From Candidatus Faecalibacterium intestinigallinarum (lineage in GTDB: Bacteria; Bacillota; Clostridia; Oscillospirales; Ruminococcaceae), in assembly GCA_019113345.1 (NCBI GenBank), contig DXHQ01000048.1, forward strand, positions 1-53,560: a stretch of 53,560 nucleotides of DNA, given 5' to 3'. The notes under the pieces are model-generated. The model was not told the origin of the DNA. It worked only from the letters and a program-made list of their open reading frames with translations, and searched no databases. Below, in pieces: positions 36,578-44,322 of this stretch. The number at the start of each line of letters is the position of its first letter. Position 1 is the stretch's first letter. The translations under genes were made by a program, and so were the position numbers.

Positions 36578-36606
36578 ATAATACAGGAATGCCGGGTTTT
36601 TGTCAA
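36578..36606 (-). promoter_or_regulatory. tRNA-Leu promoter
   Basis: On the minus strand TTGACA (36601-36606), a 17-base spacer and TATTAT (36578-36583) lie immediately after the pncB stop. Confidence 0.85.
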
Positions 36607-36610
36607 CCGG

Positions 36611-38131
36611 TCACATCCGGCCGCCGTGGTATTCGGCGTACATCTTCTCGCGGCACTCGGCCACGGCGGGGGTCATGTTGACGTAGTGCTTGTGGGGGCA
36701 CTCCATCCGCAGCTCGCTCTCCCAGACTTCGGTGGTCAGCTGGCGGACGACGTAGTCCCGCCGCTCGCTGATGGAGGGCAGGTCGATGACCAGCTGTCCG
36801 TCCAGGATATAGGGCACCAGCAGGGGCTTGACCGCGGTCGGGGTGAAGGTGATCACCCGCTCGACGGCGTCGGGGTCCAGGTTGACCATGGTGATGGGCT
36901 TGCCGGCCTCGATCACCTCGCCGTCCATGGCGATCAGGTCGCACTGGGCCTGCCCGTTGACGTCGTAGAGACGCCAGGGCATCTTTTTGCCGGGGATGAT
37001 GGCCTTGCTGACGCTGTCCGAGATCTTCATCTTGGGCTGATAGCTGCCGTCCGGCTGCTTGACCGCCACCAGCTTGTAGACGCCGCCAAAGACCGGGTCG
37101 GAGGCCGAGGTGATGAGGTTTTCGCCCACGCCGTAGGAATCAAAGTGGGCGTGCTCGTACAGCTCCATGTTGGCGATCTTCTTCTCGTCCAGGGCGTTGG
37201 AGGCCACCAGCTTGATATAGGGCTTGCCTGCCGCGTCCAGGGCCTTGCGCAGCCGCTTGGAGCCGCGTGCCAGGTCGCCCGAGTCGATGCGGGCCGACTT
37301 AACCCGCTTGTTCGGGTCGTCGGGGTACTTCTCGATCAGGTAGTCGTCCAGCTTGATCAGGTTGGGCAGGCCGCTCTCCATGATGTTGTAGGTGTCCAGC
37401 AACAGGCTGACCGAGTCGGGGTAGGTGTCGGCAAAGGCCTTGAAGGCCTCAAACTCGGTGGGGAAAAACTCGATGAAGCTGTGGGCCACCGTGCCCACCG
37501 CCTTGACCTCGGCGCCGTACTTCATCTCGGCCAGACAGTTGGCGGTGCCGATGCAGCCGCCCAGCACCGCCGCGTAGGCGCCGTCGTTGCCGGCGCTCTC
37601 GCCCTGGGCGCGCCGGGTGCCGAACTCCATCACGCTGCGGGGGGTGTGGGTGTTCAGCCCCACGATCCGGGTGGCCTTGGTGGCGATCAGGCTGTGGAAG
37701 TTGATGGTCTGCAGCAGGTAGGTCTCGATCAGGATCGCGCCCACCATGTCGCACTCGATCCGCACCATCTGGACGTTGGGATAGCAGACCGTCCCCTCGG
37801 GCAGGGCGTACATATCCCCTTTCCACTGGTAGGTGCGCAGGTAGTCGCAGAATTCCTCGCTCATCCCCTTGGTGCGCAGCCACCAGATGTCCTGGGCGTT
37901 GAAGTGGTAGTTGAGCAAAAAGCGGGTCAGTTTGCGCTGGCCGGCGCTGATGGAGTAGCCCTGTTCGTCCGGGTTCTTGCGGAAGAACATATCAAAGACC
38001 AGTTTGGTGTCCTTGTAGCCGTGCAGAAACAGGCAGTTGGCCATGGTGAACTCGTAAAAGTCCACCACCATGGCAGGGTTATCATAGTCCTCGTCGGGAA
38101 TATACGGGATCACTTCGATTTTATGTTCCAT
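36611..38131 (-). CDS. pncB: Nicotinate phosphoribosyltransferase
   Basis: This enzyme converts nicotinate and PRPP to nicotinate mononucleotide in NAD salvage. The 506-aa protein starts MEHKIEVIPYIPDEDYDNPA. It has the family N-terminal segment MVVDFYEFTMANCLFLHGYK, the phosphoribosyl-site region ARIDSGDLA near residue 281 and a VASNALDE segment near 310. The ATG at 38131 follows GAGGGGAAAG; an in-frame start nine codons earlier is less well placed. It is a single gene with its own promoter; I see no terminator before the tRNA-Leu promoter. Confidence 0.94.
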   Translation of the reverse strand: MEHKIEVIPYIPDEDYDNPAMVVDFYEFTMANCLFLHGYKDTKLVFDMFFRKNPDEQGYSISAGQRKLTRFLLNYHFNAQDIWWLRTKGMSEEFCDYLRTYQWKGDMYALPEGTVCYPNVQMVRIECDMVGAILIETYLLQTINFHSLIATKATRIVGLNTHTPRSVMEFGTRRAQGESAGNDGAYAAVLGGCIGTANCLAEMKYGAEVKAVGTVAHSFIEFFPTEFEAFKAFADTYPDSVSLLLDTYNIMESGLPNLIKLDDYLIEKYPDDPNKRVKSARIDSGDLARGSKRLRKALDAAGKPYIKLVASNALDEKKIANMELYEHAHFDSYGVGENLITSASDPVFGGVYKLVAVKQPDGSYQPKMKISDSVSKAIIPGKKMPWRLYDVNGQAQCDLIAMDGEVIEAGKPITMVNLDPDAVERVITFTPTAVKPLLVPYILDGQLVIDLPSISERRDYVVRQLTTEVWESELRMECPHKHYVNMTPAVAECREKMYAEYHGGRM

Positions 38132-38194
38132 AGAGCTTTCCCCTCTTCTCTCTTTCAAACAGCCGCGGGCCGGCGGCCCTTGCGTATCAACGCT

Positions 38195-38223
38195 ATGATA
38201 GCATCATTTGGGGCGCGGCGCAA
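38195..38223 (-). promoter_or_regulatory. pncB promoter
   Basis: On the minus strand TTGCGC (38218-38223), a 17-base spacer and TATCAT (38195-38200) lie 64 bases before the start. The leader contains a small GGGCCGCCGGCCC hairpin. Confidence 0.65.
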
Positions 38224-38280
38224 GTTTTTTTGCAAAATTTGGGTCAAATCCAGGCAGATGTCTTGACAGCTGTCGGGCAG

Positions 38281-38305
38281 AAAAAGCCCCGGCGCAAACC
38301 GGGGC
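38281..38305 (-). terminator. guaB terminator
   Basis: GCCCCGG (38286-38292) pairs with CCGGGGC (38299-38305), followed on the minus strand by five Ts, just past the guaB stop. Confidence 0.9.
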
Positions 38306-38322
38306 CTCTGGTTTTATATGCT

Positions 38323-39837
38323 TCAGCCGTTCATCATGCTGGGGGTGGAGTTCTTGAGCAGGACGTCGTGGCTGCCGCCCTCGACGATGGAGGTGGAGGA
38401 AACGACGGTCAGTTTGGCCTTCTGCTGCAGCTCGGGGATGGTCAGGGCGCCGCAGTTGCACATGGTGCTCTTGACCTTGTAGAGGGTGGTCTGGACGCCC
38501 TCGGCCAGGGGGCCGGCGTAGGGCACGTAGCTGTCCACGCCTTCCTCGAAGGAGAGCTTGGTCGCGCCGCCCAGGTCATACCGCTGCCAGTTGCGGGCGC
38601 GGTTGGAGCCCTCGCCCCAGTACTCCTTCATGTACTGGCCGTTGACCCGGACGCGGTTGGTGGGGCTCTCGTCAAAGCGGGCAAAATACCGGCCCAGCAT
38701 CACGAAATCGGCGCCCATGGCCAGAGCCAGGGTGATGTGGTAGTCGTGGACGATGCCGCCGTCCGAGCAGATGGGGATATAGATGCCGGTCTCCTTGAAG
38801 TACTCGTCGCGGGCCTTGGCCACCTCGATGACGGCGGTCGCCTGACCGCGGCCGATACCCTTGGTCTCGCGGGTGATGCAGATGGAGCCGCCGCCGATGC
38901 CGATCTTGACAAAGTCGGCCCCGGCCTTGGCCAGGAAGAGGAAGCCCTCGCGGTCGACCACGTTGCCCGCGCCCACCTTGACCTTGTCGCCGTAGTGCTC
39001 GCGGATCCAGCCCAGGGTCCGGCTCTGCCACTCCGAGAAGCCCTCGGACGAATCGATGCAGAGCACGTCCACCCCGGCGTCCACCAGGGCGGGCACCCGC
39101 TCGGCGTAGTCGCGGGTGTTGATGCCGGCGCCCACCACATAGCTCTTGCGGGCGTCCAGCAGCTCGTTGGCGTTCTCCTTGTGGGAGTTGTAGTCCTTGC
39201 GGAAGACGAAATATTTCAGATGGCCTTCCTCGTCCACCAGGGGCAGGGTGTTGATCTTGTTGTCCCAGATGATGTTGTTGCAGTCGTGCAGGGAGGTGTT
39301 CTCGGGCGCGGTGACCAGCTTGCTCATCGGGGTCATGAAGGTAGTGACCGGCGCGTCGTCGGCGGTATGGTTGACGCGGTAATCGCGGGAGGCGACGATG
39401 CCCAGCAGCTTGCCGGAGGCGGTGCCGTCGTCGGTGATGGCGATGGTGGAGTGGCCGGTGCGGGCCTTGAGCTCCAGCACGTCGTGGAGGGTGGCGTCGG
39501 GGCCGAGGTTGGAGTCGGACACCACATAGCCGGCCTTATAGGTCTTGACCCGGCGGACCATGGCAGCCTCGTCCTCGATGCTCTGGGAGCCGTAGATGAA
39601 GGAGACGCCGCCCTGACGGGCCAGCGCAATGGCCAGGTTCTCGCCCGAGACCGACTGCATGATGGCGCTGACCATCGGGATGTTCATCTCAAGGGGGCAC
39701 TTCTCCTCCCCTTTGCGGTACTTGACCAGGGGGGTCTTGAGGCTGACTGCAGCGGGCACGTTCTCCGCGGAGGAGTAGCCGGGGACCAGCAGATATTCGC
39801 CGAAGGTACGGGAGGGTTCTTCATAAAAATATGCCAT
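38323..39837 (-). CDS. guaB: IMP dehydrogenase, Tritrichomonas-type
   Basis: IMP dehydrogenase oxidises IMP to XMP, the first step of GMP synthesis. The 504-aa protein has the split TIM barrel with two CBS domains inserted at about residues 105-215. The catalytic loop is [13 protein letters not shown] with the active cysteine near 320, and the flap is [13 protein letters not shown] with the conserved Arg-Tyr near 420. These segments differ from the common bacterial GIGPGSICTTR form and match the distinctive enzyme of the protist Tritrichomonas foetus, thought to have come from bacteria. AAAAGGAG precedes the ATG. It is a single gene. Confidence 0.96.
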   Translation of the reverse strand: MAYFYEEPSRTFGEYLLVPGYSSAENVPAAVSLKTPLVKYRKGEEKCPLEMNIPMVSAIMQSVSGENLAIALARQGGVSFIYGSQSIEDEAAMVRRVKTYKAGYVVSDSNLGPDATLHDVLELKARTGHSTIAITDDGTASGKLLGIVASRDYRVNHTADDAPVTTFMTPMSKLVTAPENTSLHDCNNIIWDNKINTLPLVDEEGHLKYFVFRKDYNSHKENANELLDARKSYVVGAGINTRDYAERVPALVDAGVDVLCIDSSEGFSEWQSRTLGWIREHYGDKVKVGAGNVVDREGFLFLAKAGADFVKIGIGGGSICITRETKGIGRGQATAVIEVAKARDEYFKETGIYIPICSDGGIVHDYHITLALAMGADFVMLGRYFARFDESPTNRVRVNGQYMKEYWGEGSNRARNWQRYDLGGATKLSFEEGVDSYVPYAGPLAEGVQTTLYKVKSTMCNCGALTIPELQQKAKLTVVSSTSIVEGGSHDVLLKNSTPSMMNG

Positions 39838-39928
39838 GACAATCTCCTTTTCTCATGCCAACCTTGTGAGACGCCGCGGCGCTGTGCGCTGCGCAGAGCC
39901 GGACGCAGATACAAAATACTTGGCTATA

Positions 39929-39957
39929 ATAATACCACATTTGGCGCCAGAATACAA
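39929..39957 (-). promoter_or_regulatory. guaB promoter
   Basis: On the minus strand TTGTAT (39952-39957), a 17-base spacer and TATTAT (39929-39934) lie about 90 bases before guaB. No PurR box or purine riboswitch was recognised in the leader. Confidence 0.65.
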
Positions 39958-40076
39958 AACCTTCGGGCGACAAACTTTTCCAAAATCCGCTCGCAAAAAA
40001 CAGTCACTTTGCATAGTCAACGCATGAAACCTGTGCAACTTACCTCCCCTGCCTATTCCCCCGTCCATTTTGATTC

Positions 40077-40360
40077 GTCCCGCCGGACGGCATGTACGTC
40101 CGGCGGGACACCTCCAGGGAAATTTGCCGCGGGGAGTGTGCGAGGCCGCAGGCCGAGTGCGCGGTTCCGCGGCAAATTTTGTCGGAAAGGGGATACTAGG
40201 GGACTGCGTAGCTGAGGCGCGTCCTGCGGACGAAACAGCCGAAGCGGAGCAGGGGCCGCGGTCTGCTTTTTGCAAGCGGCTTTAGCCCGCGCGGCAAAAA
40301 CAGGGCACCGCAACCAAATAAATTTCTGACGCGCGGCTGCGCGCCAGAATGGGTCCCTCT
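40077..40360. repeat. Structured dispersed repeat, copy 2 (expanded)
   Basis: This is the second copy of the element at 2223-2395. Hairpin A (GTCCCGCCGGACG, 40077-40089, with 40097-40109) and hairpin B (AAATTTGCCGCGG, 40120-40132, with 40167-40179) are perfect 13-bp stems with bases different from copy 1. The loop core (GAGTGTGCGAG, GAGTGCGCGGTT) and the following GGGGATACTAGGGG are kept. Between the left arm of C and its TTTCTG...CAGAA tip there are about 115 extra bases with their own small hairpins. The region has no plausible gene. Confidence 0.8.
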
Positions 40361-40370
40361 TTGTTGAAAA

Positions 40371-40399
40371 CAAAAAAGCCCGCCTCGAAAGACGGACTT
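40371..40399 (-). terminator. Terminator of the candidate small RNA
   Basis: On the minus strand AAGTCCGTC (40391-40399) pairs with GGCGGGCTT (40376-40384) using two G-U pairs, followed by a run of Ts. The G-U pairs would be A-C mismatches on the other strand, so the hairpin is built for minus-strand transcripts. Confidence 0.75.
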
Positions 40400-40547
40400 T
40401 TTTGCACACGAAGCGGGATATCGCCTGTGTGGCGCCGGCCTAACAGCTGAGAAGGAGAACAGCCGGAGGAGGGGCAGGCGGCGCCCGATATCCCAAAAGC
40501 AAGAAGAAAAAGATTTCACAGTCGCCGGGTTGGTTCCCTGCTGTAAC
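40371..40547 (-). ncRNA. Candidate small RNA with SD-complementary C/U-rich regions
   Basis: A transcript of about 175 bases is predicted between a strong promoter and a minus-strand terminator. Its parts in order are: a 5' hairpin (ACAG...CTGT around GGG/CCC); a U-rich linker (40494-40514); and a long hairpin pairing GGGATATCG (40486-40494) with CGATATCCC (40415-40423) and GGCGCC with GGCGCC, with a 7-base bulge. That hairpin carries the unpaired CCCCTCCTCC (40465-40474) and the loop TTCTCCTTCT (40450-40459). Both C/U stretches are complementary to Shine-Dalgarno sequences, as in C-rich Gram-positive regulators such as RsaE/RoxS. There is no open frame of note. A 6S-type RNA is a less likely alternative, since the ends do not pair. 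Confidence 0.65.
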
Positions 40548-40550
40548 TAT

Positions 40551-40579
40551 ATTGTAACTCTTTTGTCTCCAAATTGCAA
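40551..40579 (-). promoter_or_regulatory. Promoter of the candidate small RNA
   Basis: On the minus strand TTGCAA (40574-40579), a 17-base spacer and TACAAT (40551-40556) form a strong promoter 65 bases beyond the thioesterase stop, in the same direction. Confidence 0.8.
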
Positions 40580-40624
40580 TACCTTTTTGTCACTTTTTTG
40601 TAATTTCTTTTGTGAACTTTTTGT
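40561..40624 (-). repeat. Five helically phased ACAAAA motifs around the small-RNA promoter
   Basis: Read on the minus strand, ACAAAA occurs with plus-strand coordinates starting at 40619, 40608, 40596, 40585 and 40561, i.e. at steps of 11, 12, 11 and 24 bases. The missing step coincides with the -35 hexamer. Such phased A-tracts suggest bent DNA, an extended UP element or a row of regulator sites. Confidence 0.7.
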
Positions 40625-40644
40625 TGCCTCCCCCTGCCGGCCGC

Positions 40645-41382
40645 TCAGAACCGGCAGAACAGCTCGAAGGCGGCCTTGCCCTCCCGGCGGCCGGTCACAT
40701 ACCAGCCGGGCGCGCCGTCCTCGCCGGCGGCCTGGCCGTAGAACAGCTCCATCTCCTCCCCGAGGGGCACCTGCCGGTGGTACTTGATGGCGGCAAAGTG
40801 GACGGGGCCCTGGTCGATCACCTCGAGGGGCAGCGCGTCGCAGGCCACATCCAGATAGGAGGCGTTGTTGATGTGCCGGTTGGTGTCGCAGATGGAGTAG
40901 GCCGCCCGCCGGGAACCGGCGCTGACCAGCTCGGCCGCTTTCGGCACCTGCAAAGACAGCTCCCAGTCCACCGTGTCGCTCCAGTACTGGTCGATCTCCG
41001 GCGGGATGTGCCGGATGATCTTGCCGGCGCAGGTGTCCACCAGCGTCCAGCGGGTGTCCACCCGGGCCAGCTCTTCCCCGTCCAGGCTGCGCACCACCAG
41101 GACACGCTTGTTGGCCCCGCGGCGGGTCTTTTCGGGGTAGGTGGTCAGGGTGACCGTCTCCCGCATGGCGGGGGCGCGGTAGAACTGGAAGGCCTGCCGG
41201 CCCACCAGATAGACCATCTGCCGGGCGCTGTAAAACGCCTTGTCCATCCCAAGGCCCCAGGCGTGGGCGGTGGCCATGTGCTCGGCGCAGCGCAGCAGGG
41301 CCGAGGGCCGCATCAGGCCGCGGTAATCGACGTCCCCTTCGTCCAGGGTGATCTGTTCGGTATAGGTGCTGTGATCTTCCAT
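40645..41382 (-). CDS. Acyl-ACP thioesterase
   Basis: A 245-aa FatA-like acyl-ACP thioesterase (two hotdog domains) that releases fatty acids from acyl carrier protein. The first domain starts YTEQITLDEGDVDYRGLMRP, and the second shows DTNRHINNASYLDVACDAL with the Asn-His pair near residue 185. AAAAGGAG precedes the ATG at 41382; a much longer upstream frame overlaps potD and is not real. It follows potD by 26 bases, so it may be read from the pot operon. A CTGCCGG/CCGGCAG hairpin spans its stop codon. Confidence 0.9.
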   Translation of the reverse strand: MEDHSTYTEQITLDEGDVDYRGLMRPSALLRCAEHMATAHAWGLGMDKAFYSARQMVYLVGRQAFQFYRAPAMRETVTLTTYPEKTRRGANKRVLVVRSLDGEELARVDTRWTLVDTCAGKIIRHIPPEIDQYWSDTVDWELSLQVPKAAELVSAGSRRAAYSICDTNRHINNASYLDVACDALPLEVIDQGPVHFAAIKYHRQVPLGEEMELFYGQAAGEDGAPGWYVTGRREGKAAFELFCRF

Positions 41383-41408
41383 CGTGTTCTCCTTTTCGCG
41401 TTTCCGGG

Positions 41409-42641
41409 TCAATACATATTGCGCATTTTTCTGCGCATCTTGCGCCAGATGTTGAAGCAGGCCAGCAGGACCATGGCCAGCAGCAAAAGCAGGAACAGGT
41501 AGCCGCTGCCGCCCTCGTCGTAGCTCTTCATCTCGCTCCACTTGACGTCCAGCTCGCTGTTCACTTCCTCGCTCAGGGCGGTAAAGACCTGCTCTTTGGC
41601 GGCGATCTCGGCCGAAGGATAGGCGATCTCGCTGTACTTCAGCTCCTCGTCCAGCTTTTCCCAGACGGCCGTGCTCGGGGTGGTGTAGCCGATGTACTCG
41701 GCGTTGGCCACCCCCACGTCCACCTCGCACATGAAGTTGATGAACATCTCGGCGGCCTCCTGGTTCTGGCTTGCCGCCGGGATGCACATGCAGTCCACCG
41801 ACAGCACGCTCCCCTCTTCGGGGAAGACCCAGGCCAGGTCGGGGTTGTCGTCGATCATGGTGATGGCGTCGCCCGAATAGTAGACGCCCACCGCCGCCTC
41901 GCCGCCGATCATCTTGTCAAAGATCTCGTCCATGACGTAGGCCTGGACCAGAGGCTTCTGGGCCTTGAGCTGCTCCATCACCTCGTCCACCTCGTCGGTG
42001 GTGGGCGGATTGACGCTCCTGCCCTCCTTGAAGGCCGCGATGGCGTAGGCGTCCCGGCTGTTGTTGAACATCAGGATGCTGCCGGCGTACTGCTCGTCCC
42101 ACAGGTCGGCCCAGGCGGTGGGGGCCTCGGACACCATGGTGGTGTTGTAGATGATGCCGGTGGTGCAGAGCATATAGGGCACGGTGTAAGCGTTGGCGGG
42201 GTCGTAGTCGGGATTGCGGTATTCCTCGTCGATAAGGGCGAAGTTCGGGATATTCTCGTAGTTGAGGGGCAGCAGCATCTCCTCGTCGATCATCTTGGCC
42301 ACCATATAGTCGGAGGGGATGATGACGTCGTAGCTGGCCGCGCCCGACTTGAGCTTGGCGTACATCGACTCGTTGGAGTCGAAGGTGGTGTAGTTCACAT
42401 GGATGCCGGTCAGCTCCTCAAAGGCGGCCACCACATCCACGCTGTCATCCGACCCGTTGGAGATATACTCGCCCCAGTTGTAGACGTTCAGGGTCACATT
42501 CTGGCCGGCAAAGCGGGTCCAGTCATAGTCTGCCGAGACGGTGATGCCGTCCACTACCGCAATGGGTTCGGCCGCCGGGGCCGGCAGGGCGCAGAAAGTC
42601 AGCGCCGCCAGAGCGGAAAGGGTCGCAAGCAAACGCTTCAT
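41409..42641 (-). CDS. potD: Polyamine ABC transporter substrate-binding protein with C-terminal anchor
   Basis: A 410-aa extracellular binding protein for spermidine/putrescine. A signal peptide covers about residues 1-23 (MKRLLATLSALAALTFCALP) and lacks a lipobox. The PotD fold starts at NVTLNVYNWGEYISNG near 48. Unusually, the C-terminus has a hydrophobic helix at about 381-399 followed by a very basic tail (RRKMRN), so it looks anchored by a C-terminal transmembrane segment instead of a lipid. The gene starts inside the potC stop (ATGA). Confidence 0.92.
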   Translation of the reverse strand: MKRLLATLSALAALTFCALPAPAAEPIAVVDGITVSADYDWTRFAGQNVTLNVYNWGEYISNGSDDSVDVVAAFEELTGIHVNYTTFDSNESMYAKLKSGAASYDVIIPSDYMVAKMIDEEMLLPLNYENIPNFALIDEEYRNPDYDPANAYTVPYMLCTTGIIYNTTMVSEAPTAWADLWDEQYAGSILMFNNSRDAYAIAAFKEGRSVNPPTTDEVDEVMEQLKAQKPLVQAYVMDEIFDKMIGGEAAVGVYYSGDAITMIDDNPDLAWVFPEEGSVLSVDCMCIPAASQNQEAAEMFINFMCEVDVGVANAEYIGYTTPSTAVWEKLDEELKYSEIAYPSAEIAAKEQVFTALSEEVNSELDVKWSEMKSYDEGGSGYLFLLLLLAMVLLACFNIWRKMRRKMRNMY

Positions 42642-43501
42642 CTCGCTCCCTCCTCTCCCCGCTGCGCCCGCTGCTGGGCGGTCAGGTCCCGGCGGTAGCG
42701 GCGGCCTTCGGCCGCGTTGGAGATCAGGATCACGGCCAGGATGGCTGCGAACATGATGGTGGACAGGGCGTAGATCTCGGGGCTGACCTTGCGGCGGGTC
42801 ATTGAGTAGATGGCGATGGGCAGGGTCTCGACGGTGCCGCAGTTGAAGTAGGAGATCATGAAGTCGTCAATGGAATAGGTCAGGCAGATCAGGAAGGACG
42901 AGAGGATGGCCGGGCTGATCTCGGGCAGGATGACCTTGAAGAAGGCCTGCCGGGGGTCGCAGCCGAGGTCGAGCGCCGCCTCGTAGAGGTGGACGTCCAG
43001 CTGCCGGAGCTTGGGGCTGACGTTGAAGATGACGTACGGCACGTTGAAGGCCACATGGGCGATCAGCAAGGTGGGCAGGCCCATGATGGTATCGGGCAGC
43101 CAGGAGACCCCGGCCGCAAACCGCTGATAGGCCACAAAGAGCAGCATCAGCGAGATGCCGGTGATAATCTCGGGGTTGACCACCGGGATATAGGTCACGT
43201 TGGTGATGAGGAGCCGGCTGGTCCGCTTCATCCCGGCGATGCCGAGGGACGCCGCGGTGCCCAGCACGGTGGCCGCCACCGCCGAGACCAGCGCCACCTC
43301 GATCGAGACGGCCAGCGCCCGCAGGATGGAGGAGTTGTGCAGAAGACTCTCATACCACTTGAGGGTGAAGCCGGTGAACAGGGCGTAGCCCTTGCTCTCG
43401 TTGAAGCTGAACAGGATCATATAGGCGATGGGCAGATACATGAACCCGAAAAACAGGATGATATAGGTCCGCTGCATCAGGCGGAGATGCTTTGTTTTCA
43501 T
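42638..43501 (-). CDS. potC: Polyamine ABC transporter permease PotC
   Basis: A 287-aa inner-membrane permease with six helices and the binding-protein-dependent transport signature (EAALDLGCDPRQAFFKVILPEI, EAA loop near residue 176). It overlaps the end of potB by one base (TGATG) and potD by four. The order potA-potB-potC-potD is the classical one. Confidence 0.94.
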   Translation of the reverse strand: MKTKHLRLMQRTYIILFFGFMYLPIAYMILFSFNESKGYALFTGFTLKWYESLLHNSSILRALAVSIEVALVSAVAATVLGTAASLGIAGMKRTSRLLITNVTYIPVVNPEIITGISLMLLFVAYQRFAAGVSWLPDTIMGLPTLLIAHVAFNVPYVIFNVSPKLRQLDVHLYEAALDLGCDPRQAFFKVILPEISPAILSSFLICLTYSIDDFMISYFNCGTVETLPIAIYSMTRRKVSPEIYALSTIMFAAILAVILISNAAEGRRYRRDLTAQQRAQRGEEGAR

Positions 43502-44316
43502 CAGGACACCCCCTCCATTTCGTCTTCGTCAAAGCTGGAAGTGAAGCTCATGCAGAGCAGGACGATGATCATCAGCACCAAGCTCATGGCCGAGCCGACG
43601 TTCAGGTTGTAGCTGTTGCCCAAAAACTGCATCTCGATCAGGTCGCCGATCAAAAGGTTGGCGCCGCCGCCCAGCATCCGGCTGATGACAAAGGTGGACA
43701 CCGCCGGGACGAACACCATGGTGATGCCGGTGCAGATGCCGGGCACGCTCATCGGGATCAGGACCCGGAACAGGGTCTTGGCGGTGCCCGCGCCGAGGTC
43801 CTGCGCCGCCTCGATGATGCTCTGGTCGATCTTGACCATGCTGGTGTAGAGGGGCAGGATCATATAGGGCACATAGTTGTAGACCATGCCCAGCACCACC
43901 GCGCCGGCGGTGTTCAGCATATTGAAGGGCCCGAGGCCGAACACCCCCAGCAGGGTGTTGATGGGGCCGTTGATGCTCAAAAGGCCCATCCAGGCGTAGG
44001 TGCGCAGCAGAAAGTTCATCCACATGGGCAGCATGACCAGCATCTGCATGATCCGCTGCTTGTTCACCCGCAGCCGGGAGAGGAAGTACCCCACCGGGAA
44101 GGCGATAACCAGGCAGATGACGGTGGCGATGAGGGCCAAGAGCAGGCTGCGGGCAAAGACCGAGCCGTACCCGCTGACCGAGACGAGGTTTTCCAGGGTG
44201 AAGCGCCCCTCGGCGTCGGTCAGGGCGTAGTAGCAGACGATCAGCAGCGGGATCACGGTGAAGAGGGCCATCCAGACCAGATACGGGGAGGCCAGCCGCT
44301 TATCATACACTTTCAT
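43501..44316 (-). CDS. potB: Polyamine ABC transporter permease PotB
   Basis: A 271-aa permease with six helices, partner of PotC. The EAA loop is IIEAAQDLGAGTAKTLFRVL near residue 165. The C-terminal tail is acidic (SSFDEDEMEG). GAGGGGTGA precedes the ATG, six bases after potA. Confidence 0.94.
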   Translation of the reverse strand: MKVYDKRLASPYLVWMALFTVIPLLIVCYYALTDAEGRFTLENLVSVSGYGSVFARSLLLALIATVICLVIAFPVGYFLSRLRVNKQRIMQMLVMLPMWMNFLLRTYAWMGLLSINGPINTLLGVFGLGPFNMLNTAGAVVLGMVYNYVPYMILPLYTSMVKIDQSIIEAAQDLGAGTAKTLFRVLIPMSVPGICTGITMVFVPAVSTFVISRMLGGGANLLIGDLIEMQFLGNSYNLNVGSAMSLVLMIIVLLCMSFTSSFDEDEMEGVS

Positions 44317-44322
44317 CCGGCA

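Noticed and set aside
38262-38290. TTGACA on the plus strand downstream of pncB's promoter
   Set aside because: No -10 at a suitable distance; it runs into the guaB terminator.
40440-40500. CTGAGA on the plus strand, as in TPP riboswitches
   Set aside because: None of the other conserved TPP elements is present, and promoter and terminator lie on the minus strand.
40371-40547. 6S RNA as identity of the small RNA
   Set aside because: The ends do not pair and there is no large central bubble of the 6S type; kept only as an alternative.
41383-41787. Upstream extension of the thioesterase frame
   Set aside because: It overlaps potD in another frame, is Arg/Gly-rich and the true ATG has a clear AAAAGGAG.
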